Shown in pieces: positions 51,612 to 59,897 of a stretch of DNA of 64,000 nt. The stretch's first letter is position 1; every line of letters begins with the position of its first letter. This stretch comes from Candidatus Zixiibacteriota bacterium (GTDB taxonomy: Bacteria; Desulfobacterota; Binatia; UBA9968): contig DATLYW010000053.1 of the NCBI GenBank assembly GCA_035574315.1, positions 62,001 to 126,000 of the forward strand. The letters run 5' to 3'. A program made the position numbers and the translations under genes. The notes beneath the pieces were generated by a model. That model did not search any database, was not told the origin of the DNA, and was given only the letters and a program-made list of their open reading frames with translations.

Positions 51612-52760
51612 ATGGCTGACAAGCAGGACATGGTGCAAATCGAGGCGCTCGAGAAGTACTTCGGCGAGGACAAGGAGCGGGTGCACGTGCTGAAAGGGGT
51701 GACGCTGCACGTGCCGGAGGGCTCGCTGTACACGTTCCTGGGCCCGAGCGGTTGCGGCAAGACCACGACGCTCAGGTGCGTGGCCGGGCTGGAGCGGCCC
51801 GACGGCGGCCGGATCAGCATCGGCGGCCAGACCGTCTTCGCCGCCGGCGAGCGGGTTTACGTCCCGACCAACAAGCGGCCGATCGGCATGGTCTTTCAGT
51901 CGTACGCGATCTGGCCGCACATGACCGTCGCGGAGAACGTCGCGTACCCCCTCACCATCCAGCGCCGGCCGAAGGACGAGATCAAGCGGCGGGTCAGCGA
52001 GGTGCTCAGGATCGTCGGCCTCGACGGCCTGGAGGACCGCCCGGCGCCCAAGCTCTCCGGCGGCCAGCAGCAGCGGGTCGCCTTCGCCCGCGCCCTGGTG
52101 AACGAGCCGAAGGTGATGCTGCTCGACGAGCCCCTCAGCAACCTCGACGCCAAGCTGCGGGTGCAGATGCGGTCGGAGATCAAGGCGCTGCAGCGGCGCA
52201 CCAACATCACGACGATCTTCGTCACGCACGACCAGTCGGAAGCGCTGGCGATCTCGGACCAGATCGCGGTCATGCACGGCGGCAAGCTGATCGAGGTGGG
52301 CTCGCCCTATCAGCTCTATACGCGCCCGAAGAGGAAGTTCACCGCGACCTTCCTCGGTCTCACCAATCTGATCGAGGGGAAGGTCGTCGAGGTCGACGGC
52401 GACTCGACGCCGGGGAAGATGGAGACCAAAAAGGGGCTCCTGAGCTTTGTTCCCACGACCACCCTCAAGCGCGACCAGGCCGCGGTCATTTCGATCCGAC
52501 CGGAGAACATTCCTCTCTACAAGGAAAAGCCGCAAAATCTGGAGAACGTCCTCGAGGGCACCGTCAAGGAAGCGGTTTTCATGGGGGACGCCTATCAGTG
52601 CAAGGTGGCGGTGGGTGACGACATCCTCGCGGTTCACACGCATCCCTTCAATGCCGTAAGCCCGGGAGACAAGGTCTACCTCCACCTCGATCCAAAGAGC
52701 TGCAACGGTCTGCCGGCCGACGACACCGAAGGGGTTGATGAGTCGATGTTGGGGAACTAG
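51612..52760 (+). CDS. ABC transporter ATPase (PotA/FbpC/UgpC-like)
   Basis: A 382-residue ATPase. Walker A is GPSGCGKTT, the Q-loop MVFQSYAIWPHMTV, the signature LSGGQQQRVAFARAL, Walker B MLLDEPLSNLD, and the H-loop FVTHDQSEAL. A C-terminal TOBE-type domain (about 290-370) is present, as in PotA, FbpC and UgpC proteins. It is the expected energy unit for the preceding fused permease, 51 bases upstream. The next gene is a UbiD decarboxylase 44 bases downstream, so import and decarboxylation are likely coexpressed. Confidence 0.94.
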   Translation: MADKQDMVQIEALEKYFGEDKERVHVLKGVTLHVPEGSLYTFLGPSGCGKTTTLRCVAGLERPDGGRISIGGQTVFAAGERVYVPTNKRPIGMVFQSYAIWPHMTVAENVAYPLTIQRRPKDEIKRRVSEVLRIVGLDGLEDRPAPKLSGGQQQRVAFARALVNEPKVMLLDEPLSNLDAKLRVQMRSEIKALQRRTNITTIFVTHDQSEALAISDQIAVMHGGKLIEVGSPYQLYTRPKRKFTATFLGLTNLIEGKVVEVDGDSTPGKMETKKGLLSFVPTTTLKRDQAAVISIRPENIPLYKEKPQNLENVLEGTVKEAVFMGDAYQCKVAVGDDILAVHTHPFNAVSPGDKVYLHLDPKSCNGLPADDTEGVDESMLGN

Positions 52761-52804
52761 AATACCGGCAGCCGACGTGCCGGGCTGAAAGGAGATCGAA
52801 ACTG

Positions 52805-54292
52805 ATGACCGCACTGGAAGCGAGGAAGCTCGCCGAGGAGGAGATCAAGGCCGGAAAGACGCCCAAGTACAAGGACCTGCGCGACTGGCTGGAGATCGTC
52901 GACAGCTTCGGCGAGCTGAAGAAGATCGACGGGGTCGACTGGAACCTGGAGATGGGGACGCTCTCGGAGCTGATCGCGCGCGAGAGCAAGGGGCCGGTGC
53001 CTGCGGTCCTGTTCGACAACATCAAGGACTATCCAAAAGGATACCGGACGCTGTTCGCGCAAAACGCTTCCTTCAAGCGGATGGCGCTGAACCTGGGGCT
53101 GCCCCTGGACCTCACGAGCCTGGACCTCGTGCGGGCGTTGCGCCAGAAGCTGGCGAATCACCAGCCGATTCCGGCGAAAAAAGTGACCAAGGGCCCGGTC
53201 CTCGAAAACGTCATGTCGGGCGACGACGTCAACCTGCTGAAGTTCCCCGTGCCGTTCATCCACGAGCTGGACGGCGGGCGCTTCATCGGGACCGCGTGCC
53301 TCGTGATCACGCGCGACCCGGACGAGGGCTGGGTGAACTTCGGCGCCTATCGCGGGATGGTGCAGGACGAAAAGACCATGAGCTGCTACATCTCGCCCGG
53401 CAAGCACGGCAGCATCCAGCGTGCCAAGTACTTCGAACGCGGCCAGCCGTGCCCGGTGATCATCTCGGTCGGCCAGGATCCGGTGCTGTTCATGGTTTCG
53501 GGTAACGAGATCGACTACGGCGTATCGGAGTTCGACTACGCCGGCGGCTTGAAGGGAGAGCCGATCGAGGTCATCGAAGGCAGGGCGACGGGGCTGCCGT
53601 TCCCGGCGCACGCGGAGATCGTGATCGAAGGCTTCATGGACCCCAACGATCGCCGAACCGAAGGCCCGTTCGGCGAATGGACCGGTTATTACGCCAGCTC
53701 GAGCCGGCCCGAGCCCGTGGTGCGGGTGCAGAACATCTACTACCGCAACGACCCGATCCTCACCTGCGCCCGGCCGGGGCGGCCGCCCTCCGACTACTCG
53801 CTCGCCAAATGCATGGTAAAGTCGGCGCTGATCTGGGACCAGGTGGAGAAGGCCGGCGTTCCCGACGTCAAGGGCGTGTGGTGCCACGAGGCCGGCGGCG
53901 GCCGGTTGTTCAACGTGATCTCGATCAAGCAGCGCTATCCCGGCCACGCTCGCCAGGCGATGCTGGCCGCCTCTCAGGTGCACGCCGGCGCCTACCTCGG
54001 GCGCTACGTGATCGTGGTCGACGACGACATCGATCCCACCAACACCTTCGACGTCATCTGGGCGCTCGCCAGCCGCTCGGACCCGGTCGAGTCGATCGAA
54101 ATCCTGCGCCGCTGCTGGAGCGGGCCGCTCGATCCCAGGATCCAGCCGGGCAAGAAGGGCTTCAATTCCCGGGCGGTGATCGACGCCTGCCGGCCGTTCG
54201 AATGGATCAAGGACTTCCCGCCGGTCGCCGAGTCCTCGCCCGAGCTGAAGGAAAAAGTTCGGGCGAAGTGGAAGAAGGTCATCGAGGGCTGA
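52805..54292 (+). CDS. UbiD-family prenylated-FMN decarboxylase (copy 3)
   Basis: A 495-residue UbiD-like (de)carboxylase with EGPFGEWTGYYASS, ITRDPDEGWVNFGAYRGM, VWCHEAGGGRLFNVISIKQRYPGHARQAML, and VIVVDDDIDPTNTFDVIWALASRSDP. It strongly resembles copy 2 (4535) and less copy 1. It is the last gene of the ABC transporter operon and is followed by a strong intrinsic terminator. Decarboxylation of the imported or processed (hetero)aromatic acid is the simplest role, which is inference. Like the other copies it needs prenyl-FMN from a UbiX not in this window. Confidence 0.93.
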   Translation: MTALEARKLAEEEIKAGKTPKYKDLRDWLEIVDSFGELKKIDGVDWNLEMGTLSELIARESKGPVPAVLFDNIKDYPKGYRTLFAQNASFKRMALNLGLPLDLTSLDLVRALRQKLANHQPIPAKKVTKGPVLENVMSGDDVNLLKFPVPFIHELDGGRFIGTACLVITRDPDEGWVNFGAYRGMVQDEKTMSCYISPGKHGSIQRAKYFERGQPCPVIISVGQDPVLFMVSGNEIDYGVSEFDYAGGLKGEPIEVIEGRATGLPFPAHAEIVIEGFMDPNDRRTEGPFGEWTGYYASSSRPEPVVRVQNIYYRNDPILTCARPGRPPSDYSLAKCMVKSALIWDQVEKAGVPDVKGVWCHEAGGGRLFNVISIKQRYPGHARQAMLAASQVHAGAYLGRYVIVVDDDIDPTNTFDVIWALASRSDPVESIEILRRCWSGPLDPRIQPGKKGFNSRAVIDACRPFEWIKDFPPVAESSPELKEKVRAKWKKVIEG

Positions 54293-54315
54293 GAGAATTC
54301 GTCGAGCCGACGGCA

Positions 54316-54349
54316 AGGGCAGCCGCGCCTGACGCGGCTGCCCTTTTTT
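54316..54349 (+). terminator. Intrinsic terminator after the transporter/UbiD operon
   Basis: A 12-bp perfect stem, AGGGCAGCCGCG / CGCGGCTGCCCT, with loop CCTGA and a run of six T (54344-54349). It lies 24 bases after the UbiD stop. It is the clearest rho-independent terminator in the window and closes the plus-strand arm at 54.3 kb. Confidence 0.92.
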
Positions 54350-54537
54350 GTGCGTGGCGCCGCTTGTAGAACCCCTTCCCAATGCAGCGATGACCCGGAG
54401 GCCACGAGCTCAGGGTTGCTGAAATTTCTCGTTGACGGATTGTCTCGGAGCAGATCCGGCGGTCGGCTCGGCGGCACCGGGCTCCTTTTTCCGCGCCGTC
54501 CGTTGCTGCCCGGCTGCCGCTCGTAGAAGGCCGAAGG

Positions 54538-54708
54538 CTACGTCTCCGGGGGCACGCCAGGGTCAGGCGGCTGGCTCGCGTTTCCCGTTTCCGACATCCG
54601 GCTTTTGGCTTTGTCCGCCTTTCGCTGAAGCCGCCGTGCGAGCTTGTCCTGTTGTTTCCGCTTGCGCGCCAGCTCTTTCTGGCGCTTGCTATAAGTTTGA
54701 TTTCCCAT
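54538..54708 (-). CDS. Small highly basic conserved-type protein
   Basis: A 56-residue protein, MGNQTYSKRQKELARKRKQQ..., rich in Lys/Arg/Gln and predicted as one long helix (KRQKELARKRKQQDKLARRL) with a disordered acidic/Pro tail. Similar tiny KRQKE..RK proteins occur in many Gram-negative genomes with no known function. Nucleic-acid or ribosome binding is a guess from charge. The frame continues upstream to 54909, but the protein-like part starts at ATG 54708 after a G-rich ribosome site. It is 35 bases downstream of the CarD gene on the same strand. Confidence 0.7.
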   Translation of the reverse strand: MGNQTYSKRQKELARKRKQQDKLARRLQRKADKAKSRMSETGNASQPPDPGVPPET

Positions 54709-54743
54709 GCGAAAGCCCCCCTGGTCGAAAACTCCCCGGCCGG

Positions 54744-55334
54744 CTAACGCCGGCGCTTGCGGCGCGCCGGGCGGTGCGGGGATCCAACCGATAACGACAC
54801 CGCGTTCAGCTTCCTGTCGGGCTCGCTCTCGCCCGGGCCGTTGAGCGCCCGGTCGATCCGCTCTTCCGCGGCCACTTTGCTTTCGTTCAGCACTTCTGCG
54901 ATCTCGCAAACGAGCAGCTCCCTGGCCCGTTGCAACGTCGCGCGCTCGTGCGGGGCGAGGGGCTTGTTGCTCTGCGATTGAGTCAGCGACCCCACCATAT
55001 CAGCCAGGTCGAATATGGATCCCGACTTGAAAAGTTTCGAAGTTTCGGCCGCTCGCTGGCGCCAGCTCTTCGGCGTTTCGAGCCCTCCGGGCACTGCGGC
55101 GTGCGTCTTGAGGCGGTTCAGCAACATGGGAATCTCGGAGCGGTCCAACAGCGAGCGCGTCTGTAAATGGCTGAAGCCGTCGACCGGCACGAACAAATCG
55201 GCCTTGGTGTCATCCAGCAGGGCCAGCCGATAAAAGCTCGCGGACCTTCCGCAAACCACTTTTTGAACGATCCCTTCTACGAGACAGGGCCCGCGTCCTG
55301 GATAAACGACTTTCTCGCCGACCGTGAACGCCAT
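54744..55334 (-). CDS. CarD-family transcription regulator
   Basis: A 196-residue protein. The N-terminal CarD/TRCF-type RNA-polymerase interaction domain is FTVGEKVVYPGRGPCLVEGIVQKVVCGRSASFYRLALLDDTKADLFVPVDG. The C-terminal helical DNA-binding part (LNRLKTHAAVP...RATLQRARELLVCEIAEVLNESKVAAEERIDRAL) is followed by an Arg-rich tail. CarD proteins bind the RNA polymerase beta lobe and stabilise open complexes at rRNA and stress promoters. There is a small basic protein downstream. It is divergent from the orphan Mo-hydroxylase gene. Confidence 0.9.
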   Translation of the reverse strand: MAFTVGEKVVYPGRGPCLVEGIVQKVVCGRSASFYRLALLDDTKADLFVPVDGFSHLQTRSLLDRSEIPMLLNRLKTHAAVPGGLETPKSWRQRAAETSKLFKSGSIFDLADMVGSLTQSQSNKPLAPHERATLQRARELLVCEIAEVLNESKVAAEERIDRALNGPGESEPDRKLNAVSLSVGSPHRPARRKRRR

Positions 55335-55765
55335 GGACCACCGGGACTTCCGCTGGACGCCGGGACGCGAATCCAGCTGATCAGGCCGTTTGTTCCGGCC
55401 CTGCGTGCGTTCGTCCGCCGCCGCCGTGAAGCGGACACGGCACGCCGAAACGACCCGTGCGGGGCCTTGCGGGATTCGCCGAAGAAACGCCCGGAGACTC
55501 GGCCGGAAAGCGGGGACGACCTCGCTGCGCGACCGGCCACCGACAGTCGAAGCATATCATCGGCCACGGCCGAAAGATACAGGGGCCGGGTTGCGGCCAA
55601 CGATCTCTCCGGCCGGCGGCGCGACGCCGGTTTGTTCCGGATTGACCGTCGGTTGGTCGGCGCCGGAGGGGCGGCGCAGTCAGGCGCCCGGCGAGCGCGC
55701 CTTCCTTGCGCGGTGGTGGCGGCTCTGTTAGCTTCGGAAGAAAACTTTTTGCGAGCGGAGTGGTC
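55335..55765. other. Divergent intergenic region, 431 bp
   Basis: This gap lies between carD (minus) and the orphan Mo-hydroxylase gene (plus). It is GC-rich, and the open frames crossing it have random-looking Arg/Pro/Ala-rich composition. I see no confident promoter boxes, RNA gene or repeat. The only local AT-rich stretch (55734-55750) lies just before the hydroxylase ribosome site. Confidence 0.5.
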
Positions 55766-57985
55766 ATGCGCAAGCGGTCGTTCCAGTACGTCGGGCGCAG
55801 CGTTCCCAGGGTGGACGGCGTCGACAAGGTAACCGGCAGGGCGAAGTTTCTCGGCGATCTCGTCGTGCCGGGCATGCTTCACGGGAAAATCCTGCGGAGC
55901 CCCTACCCGCACGCGCGGATCCGCTCGATCGACACCACGCAGGCCGAGGCTCTGCCCGGGGTGGCGGCGGTCCTCACCGCCGCCGACCTCGAGGGCCTCG
56001 ATGCCGTCTACAACGGCCGGCCGGTGATCGCGACGGGCAAGGTTCGCTACGTCGGCGAACCCGTGGCGGCGGTCGCCGCGGCGGACGCGGAGACCGCGGA
56101 GGAGGCCGCCGGCCTGATCGCCGTCGAGTACGAGGAGCTTCCCGCGGCCATCGGGATCGACGCCGCCCGCGCTCCGGGAGCTCCGCTGATTCACGAAGGC
56201 AAAGTGGACAACATCTGCGCGCACGAGAGCGTGGAGCGGGGAAGCGTCAAGGAAGGTTTCGCGCAGGCCGACGAGGTCTTCGAGGATCACTTCACGTTTC
56301 CCATGGTCTACCATTACGCGATGGAGCCTCACGCGGTGGTCGCCAGCTGGACCGAGGAGGGCGTCACCGTGTGGTCCTCGGCGCAGCACCCGTTTCAGGT
56401 CCGCAAGGACATCGCCCAGGTCTTCCGGATTCCGGTCGAGCGGGTGCGCATGGTGATCAGCTATCTCGGCGGCGGCTACGGGAGCAAGTCCTACACCAAG
56501 TTCGAGCCGCTGGTGGTGGCGCTGGCCCGCAAGGCCGGCGCGCCGGTCCGGGTGTGCAATTCGGTCGCGGACTCGATGGTGACCGTTCGCCGCCACGCCG
56601 CCAAGGTCAGGATCAAGACCGGCTTCAAGAGGGACGGCACGATCGTGGCGCGGGAAGCGGAGATCTATCTCGACACCGGCGCTTACGACGACAATGGCCC
56701 GCAGGTGACCGTCCGGGCGGCGACCCGGGTGCTCGGCCCCTACCGCATTCCCAACATCCGCACCGACGCCTATGCGATCTATACCAACTCGGGCTCCGCG
56801 GGATCGTTTCGCGCGATCGGCGCTCCCCAGGTGATCTTCGCCGGAGAATCCCAGATGGACATCGCGGCCGCGCGCCTCGGCATCGATCCGGCGGAGCTCC
56901 GGCGCAAAAACCTGCTGCGGCGCGGAGAGGAGCTGCGGCCCGGCCTCAAGGGAATCGATGCGAACCTCGCCTCAGGGTTGAGAAAGCTTCTCGGCGCGAG
57001 CCAGTGGAAGAAGTCGGCGCGAAAAAAGAACGCTCCGATCGGCATGGCCTGCGCCGTGACCAACGCGGGGGCCACACCGGTTTCGGTGGCGCTCGCGCGC
57101 GCACAGGCCGACGGAACGGTCGAGATCGTCGCCGGCAGCACGGAGATGGGGCAGGGGGTGCGGACGGTCCTGTCGCAGATCGCGGCGGAGGAGCTGACGC
57201 TGTCCCCGGATCGGATTCGGATTTCCGGTGCCGACACCAGGGTCACCCCCTACGACAGCTCGACGGGCTCGAGCCGCTCGACGACCTGCATGGGAACGGC
57301 GGTGCAGGCGGCGGCGCGCGACCTCAAGAAGCAGCTGATCGACATCGCCAGCGAGACGTTCCGCTGCCCGCGCAACCGCGTCACGGTCGCCGACGGAGCG
57401 TTGATCTCCGGCGAGGCCCGCCTCACGTTCAAGGAAGCGCTCGAACGCCGTTTCGGCAGAGGATCAGGAGGCGAGCTGATCGGGCGCGGCTACACCTCGC
57501 CGAGCATCACCGACGGGAAGCTCCCCGTGTTCTGGGAAGTGGGCATGGGAATGGTGGAGCTGGAGCTCGACGTGGAAACCGGGCTGATCGAGATCAAGCG
57601 CCTGGTGTCGGTGGCCGACGTCGGCAAGGCGATCCACCCCGAGGGCTGCATCGGGCAGGAAGAGGGGGCGGCGATGATGGGAATCGGCCACACCCTGTTC
57701 GAGCAGCTGGTGTACGACTCGAGCGGGCAGCTGGTGAACTCGAACCTCGTCGACTACCGCGTGCCGCGTTTTTCCGACGTGCCCGAGGAATTTCACACGG
57801 TGCTGGTGGAAAACGAGGACGGCCCGGGGCCGTTCGGAGTTCGCGGGATGGGGGAGGGAGGGTTGCTGTCGATCGCGCCCGCGGTGAGCAACGCGCTCGA
57901 CCGCGCCACCGGCGTTCGCATCCGGGACCTCCCGCTCACGCCCGAGCGAGTTTGGCGGGCGCTGCGGGGAACGGATAAAAAATAA
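55766..57985 (+). CDS. Orphan molybdenum hydroxylase large subunit (xanthine dehydrogenase/CoxL family)
   Basis: A 739-residue Mo-binding subunit from ATG 55766, with GGAG 7 bases upstream. Motifs include RVDGVDKVTGRAKFLGDLVVPGMLHGKILRSPYPHARI, YLGGGYGSKSYTKFEP, SGSAGSFRAIGAPQ, GSTEMGQGVRTVLSQIAAEEL, DSSTGSSRSTTCMGTAVQ and the active-site Glu in RGMGEGGLLSIAPAVSNA. Unlike the enzyme at 42854, no FAD or 2Fe-2S subunit gene is adjacent. It must borrow partner subunits from elsewhere or use another electron path. A minus-strand Pht5-like gene is convergent with it, 93 bases away. Substrate unknown. Confidence 0.93.
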   Translation: MRKRSFQYVGRSVPRVDGVDKVTGRAKFLGDLVVPGMLHGKILRSPYPHARIRSIDTTQAEALPGVAAVLTAADLEGLDAVYNGRPVIATGKVRYVGEPVAAVAAADAETAEEAAGLIAVEYEELPAAIGIDAARAPGAPLIHEGKVDNICAHESVERGSVKEGFAQADEVFEDHFTFPMVYHYAMEPHAVVASWTEEGVTVWSSAQHPFQVRKDIAQVFRIPVERVRMVISYLGGGYGSKSYTKFEPLVVALARKAGAPVRVCNSVADSMVTVRRHAAKVRIKTGFKRDGTIVAREAEIYLDTGAYDDNGPQVTVRAATRVLGPYRIPNIRTDAYAIYTNSGSAGSFRAIGAPQVIFAGESQMDIAAARLGIDPAELRRKNLLRRGEELRPGLKGIDANLASGLRKLLGASQWKKSARKKNAPIGMACAVTNAGATPVSVALARAQADGTVEIVAGSTEMGQGVRTVLSQIAAEELTLSPDRIRISGADTRVTPYDSSTGSSRSTTCMGTAVQAAARDLKKQLIDIASETFRCPRNRVTVADGALISGEARLTFKEALERRFGRGSGGELIGRGYTSPSITDGKLPVFWEVGMGMVELELDVETGLIEIKRLVSVADVGKAIHPEGCIGQEEGAAMMGIGHTLFEQLVYDSSGQLVNSNLVDYRVPRFSDVPEEFHTVLVENEDGPGPFGVRGMGEGGLLSIAPAVSNALDRATGVRIRDLPLTPERVWRALRGTDKK

Positions 57986-58003
57986 CCGTTCAGTCGCTTC
58001 GCT

Positions 58004-58035
58004 CCGTTGAAGCCGTCCGCCTCGCGGCGGTCCAA
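58004..58035. repeat. REP-like dispersed palindromic element, copy 3 (inverted)
   Basis: CCGTTGAAGCCGTCCGC followed by CTCGCGGCGGTCC matches the reverse complement of 38708-38740 with only a few differences. It is located between convergent genes. See copies 1 and 2. Confidence 0.55.
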
Positions 58036-58078
58036 AGAGGGAAGCGACGACCGGCGCGAACGACAACCCGCCGGCGGC

Positions 58079-59086
58079 TCACCGCCCGCCGCCAGCCGGC
58101 GCTCGTTGGAACGCCTCGCGGACGAACAGGCTTTCCAGCGGCGGGGCTTCCCGCAGCAGCCCCTGCTCGACCTGATAGCGGGCGAGAGCCTCCATGGTCC
58201 GTTTTTCCGTCTCGCCCAGGACGTAGGCGTAGGGATCTTCCCCGAGCACGGCCCTTTCCTTCTCGTAGCCTTCTATCTCCGCCGCGCTGAGATAGTTGAC
58301 CGAAAGCCTCTTCGCCTCGCGAAACGCCTCGATCAGCCTGGCGGCGAGGTCCGGGTAGCGGGCCGCGACGTCTTCCTTCATCGCGACGAGGTGGATCACC
58401 GGGTAGATGCGCTTTTGCCTGACGTAGCGGACGATCTCGTCGGTGTCATCGAACAGGGGTTTCACTCCCGGGAAGGCTCCCATGACCCGCGGCAGCCTGC
58501 CGCCGCCGAAAAGCCCGTAGAAGCCGGAATCGCCGGCCACCAGCGCGGCGTGCAGCTCGCCCTCGCTGAGCAGCCGGGAGAGGTGAGGGATTTCGCGGCC
58601 GAAGGGGGGCGGCGGGTCGAGGCGCTCGACCGGGACCGGCAGCTTCCCGTCGATGTAGACCTCGCGGCCCGAAACGAACCACCGCATGTCGGAGGTCCGA
58701 AGGCCGTACTCGTCGAGGAGAAAGCCGCGCGCCCAGACGACGGCCGTCGCGCCGTAGCGGAAGCAGCCGATCTTCTTCCCTTTGAGGTCCGAGGGATGGC
58801 GCAGCCGCCCCTCGCGGCAGAAGATGTTGCGCTGCCGCGGCCCGCGCTCGAAAAAGATCGGCAGCGCGATGAACGGAAATCCCTTTTCCCGCGTGCGCAG
58901 ATAGGTCGCGGCGGAAAACTCGCCGACGTCGAATTCTCCGCGGGCAAACCGGTAGTGGCGCTCGCCCGCGTTGGCGAACTCGCAAGTGATCGCCGGCTCG
59001 TAGCCTTCGATCTCCACCGTCCCGTCGATCAGCGCCCGGGTGCGCGGGTGGTCTGGAATACCGAGCGTGATTTTGATCCTCGCCAT
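58079..59086 (-). CDS. 4,5-dihydroxyphthalate decarboxylase (Pht5)/NMT1-like protein
   Basis: A 335-residue type-2 periplasmic-binding-fold protein without a signal peptide. The opening IKITLGIPDHPRTRALIDGTVEIEGYEP, FARGEFDVGEFSAATYLRTREKG, FPFIALPIFFERGPRQRNIFCREG and LKGKKIGCFRYGATAVVWARGFL are typical of the Pht5 group. In that group the binding fold is used as a cytoplasmic decarboxylase of dihydroxyphthalate-like acids. Solute binding is the alternative. It is 19 bases behind a HAD-phosphatase gene on the same strand. ATG 59086 has GGAG 7 bases upstream. Confidence 0.85.
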   Translation of the reverse strand: MARIKITLGIPDHPRTRALIDGTVEIEGYEPAITCEFANAGERHYRFARGEFDVGEFSAATYLRTREKGFPFIALPIFFERGPRQRNIFCREGRLRHPSDLKGKKIGCFRYGATAVVWARGFLLDEYGLRTSDMRWFVSGREVYIDGKLPVPVERLDPPPPFGREIPHLSRLLSEGELHAALVAGDSGFYGLFGGGRLPRVMGAFPGVKPLFDDTDEIVRYVRQKRIYPVIHLVAMKEDVAARYPDLAARLIEAFREAKRLSVNYLSAAEIEGYEKERAVLGEDPYAYVLGETEKRTMEALARYQVEQGLLREAPPLESLFVREAFQRAPAGGGR

Positions 59087-59105
59087 CGGCTCTCCGCGGC
59101 GGTCG

Positions 59106-59831
59106 TCAGCCCGAATTTGCGCCGCGGTCCAGCAACGGCAGGAGCTCGCGAAGGCTGTGGATGCGGGTTCCGCCTGCGACAGGCGCGGCGGAGCCGTCCG
59201 TGCGCCGGTCGACGAGCACGCCGGCTAGTCCAGCCTGTACGGCACCGGCGAGATCGTTTTCCTCGCTGTCGCCCACGTGCACGGCGCTGCGGGGCTCGAG
59301 CCCGTGCGCTTCCAGCGCGGCCGCGAAGATCTCCGGGGCCGGCTTGGCGTATCCGACCTCGGCCGAGACATAGACGTTCTCGAGGTAGGGAGCGACTCCC
59401 AGGCCGCGCAGGACGCCGTGGAGGCGGGAATCGAAGTTCGAGATCACCGCGAGCGTGAGGCCGCGGCCCCTGAGAGCCGCCAGCGTTTCCGGGACTTCGG
59501 GATAGAGCGTCCAGGCTTCCGCGGAGCCGTAGTAATCGAACAGCTCGGTAAAGCAGCGGTCGAAAGCGTCGAACGGAGCCCACGGCTCGAAGACGCGCGC
59601 CACCAGCGTGCGCCACCAGGAGCGGGCACGCCCGCTTCGCTCGGAGGGCGCAGCGCCGGGGAAGGCGAGCGGCGGAGCCTCCTCGAAGCAGACGCGGAAT
59701 CGCCGGTCGATCTCCCGCGCCGGCGCCTCCACGCCGTACCGCCGCGCCGCGGCGGCGTAAATCTCGCCGACCGGCCGCGCAGGCCGAATCAGCGTTCCCG
59801 CCGCGTCGAAGAATACCGCCCGAAACTCCAT
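59106..59831 (-). CDS. HAD-superfamily hydrolase (REG-2/HAD-IA type)
   Basis: A 241-residue HAD phosphatase from ATG 59831; the open frame to 59879 runs into the pncA promoter. Motif I is FFDAAGTLIRP, motif II VISNFDSR, motif III Lys in YAKPAPEIF, and motif IV VGDSEENDLAGA. The second Asp of the usual DxDGT motif is Ala, as in several REG-2-like members; the catalytic nucleophile Asp remains. An alpha-helical cap lies between motifs I and II. It probably acts on a small phosphorylated metabolite. Operon with the Pht5-like gene; divergent from pncA. Confidence 0.9.
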   Translation of the reverse strand: MEFRAVFFDAAGTLIRPARPVGEIYAAAARRYGVEAPAREIDRRFRVCFEEAPPLAFPGAAPSERSGRARSWWRTLVARVFEPWAPFDAFDRCFTELFDYYGSAEAWTLYPEVPETLAALRGRGLTLAVISNFDSRLHGVLRGLGVAPYLENVYVSAEVGYAKPAPEIFAAALEAHGLEPRSAVHVGDSEENDLAGAVQAGLAGVLVDRRTDGSAAPVAGGTRIHSLRELLPLLDRGANSG

Positions 59832-59861
59832 ACTTGCGCGTCGTTCCCGGGAAAAACTACG

Positions 59862-59889
59862 TTGCAATGACCGTAGCACCCTTTATAAT
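59862..59889 (+). promoter_or_regulatory. Sigma-70-like promoter of the nicotinamidase gene
   Basis: A perfect TATAAT (59884-59889) with TTGCAA (59862-59867) at 16 bases. The expected start of transcription is about 59896-59898, at or within two bases of the ATG (59898). No ribosome site is present. A leaderless mRNA is therefore likely. Confidence 0.65.
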
Positions 59890-59897
59890 GAAATTCG

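Noticed and set aside
49803..52814. Minus-strand open frame of about 1000 codons opposite the ABC permease and ATPase
   Set aside because: It is a shadow of two well-supported genes; its translation is His/Arg/Asp/Gln-rich without any domain.
55277..56596. Long minus-strand open frame of 439 codons
   Set aside because: It is antisense to the Mo-hydroxylase gene and carD region, with Arg/Pro/His-rich random composition, as expected for a GC-rich shadow frame.
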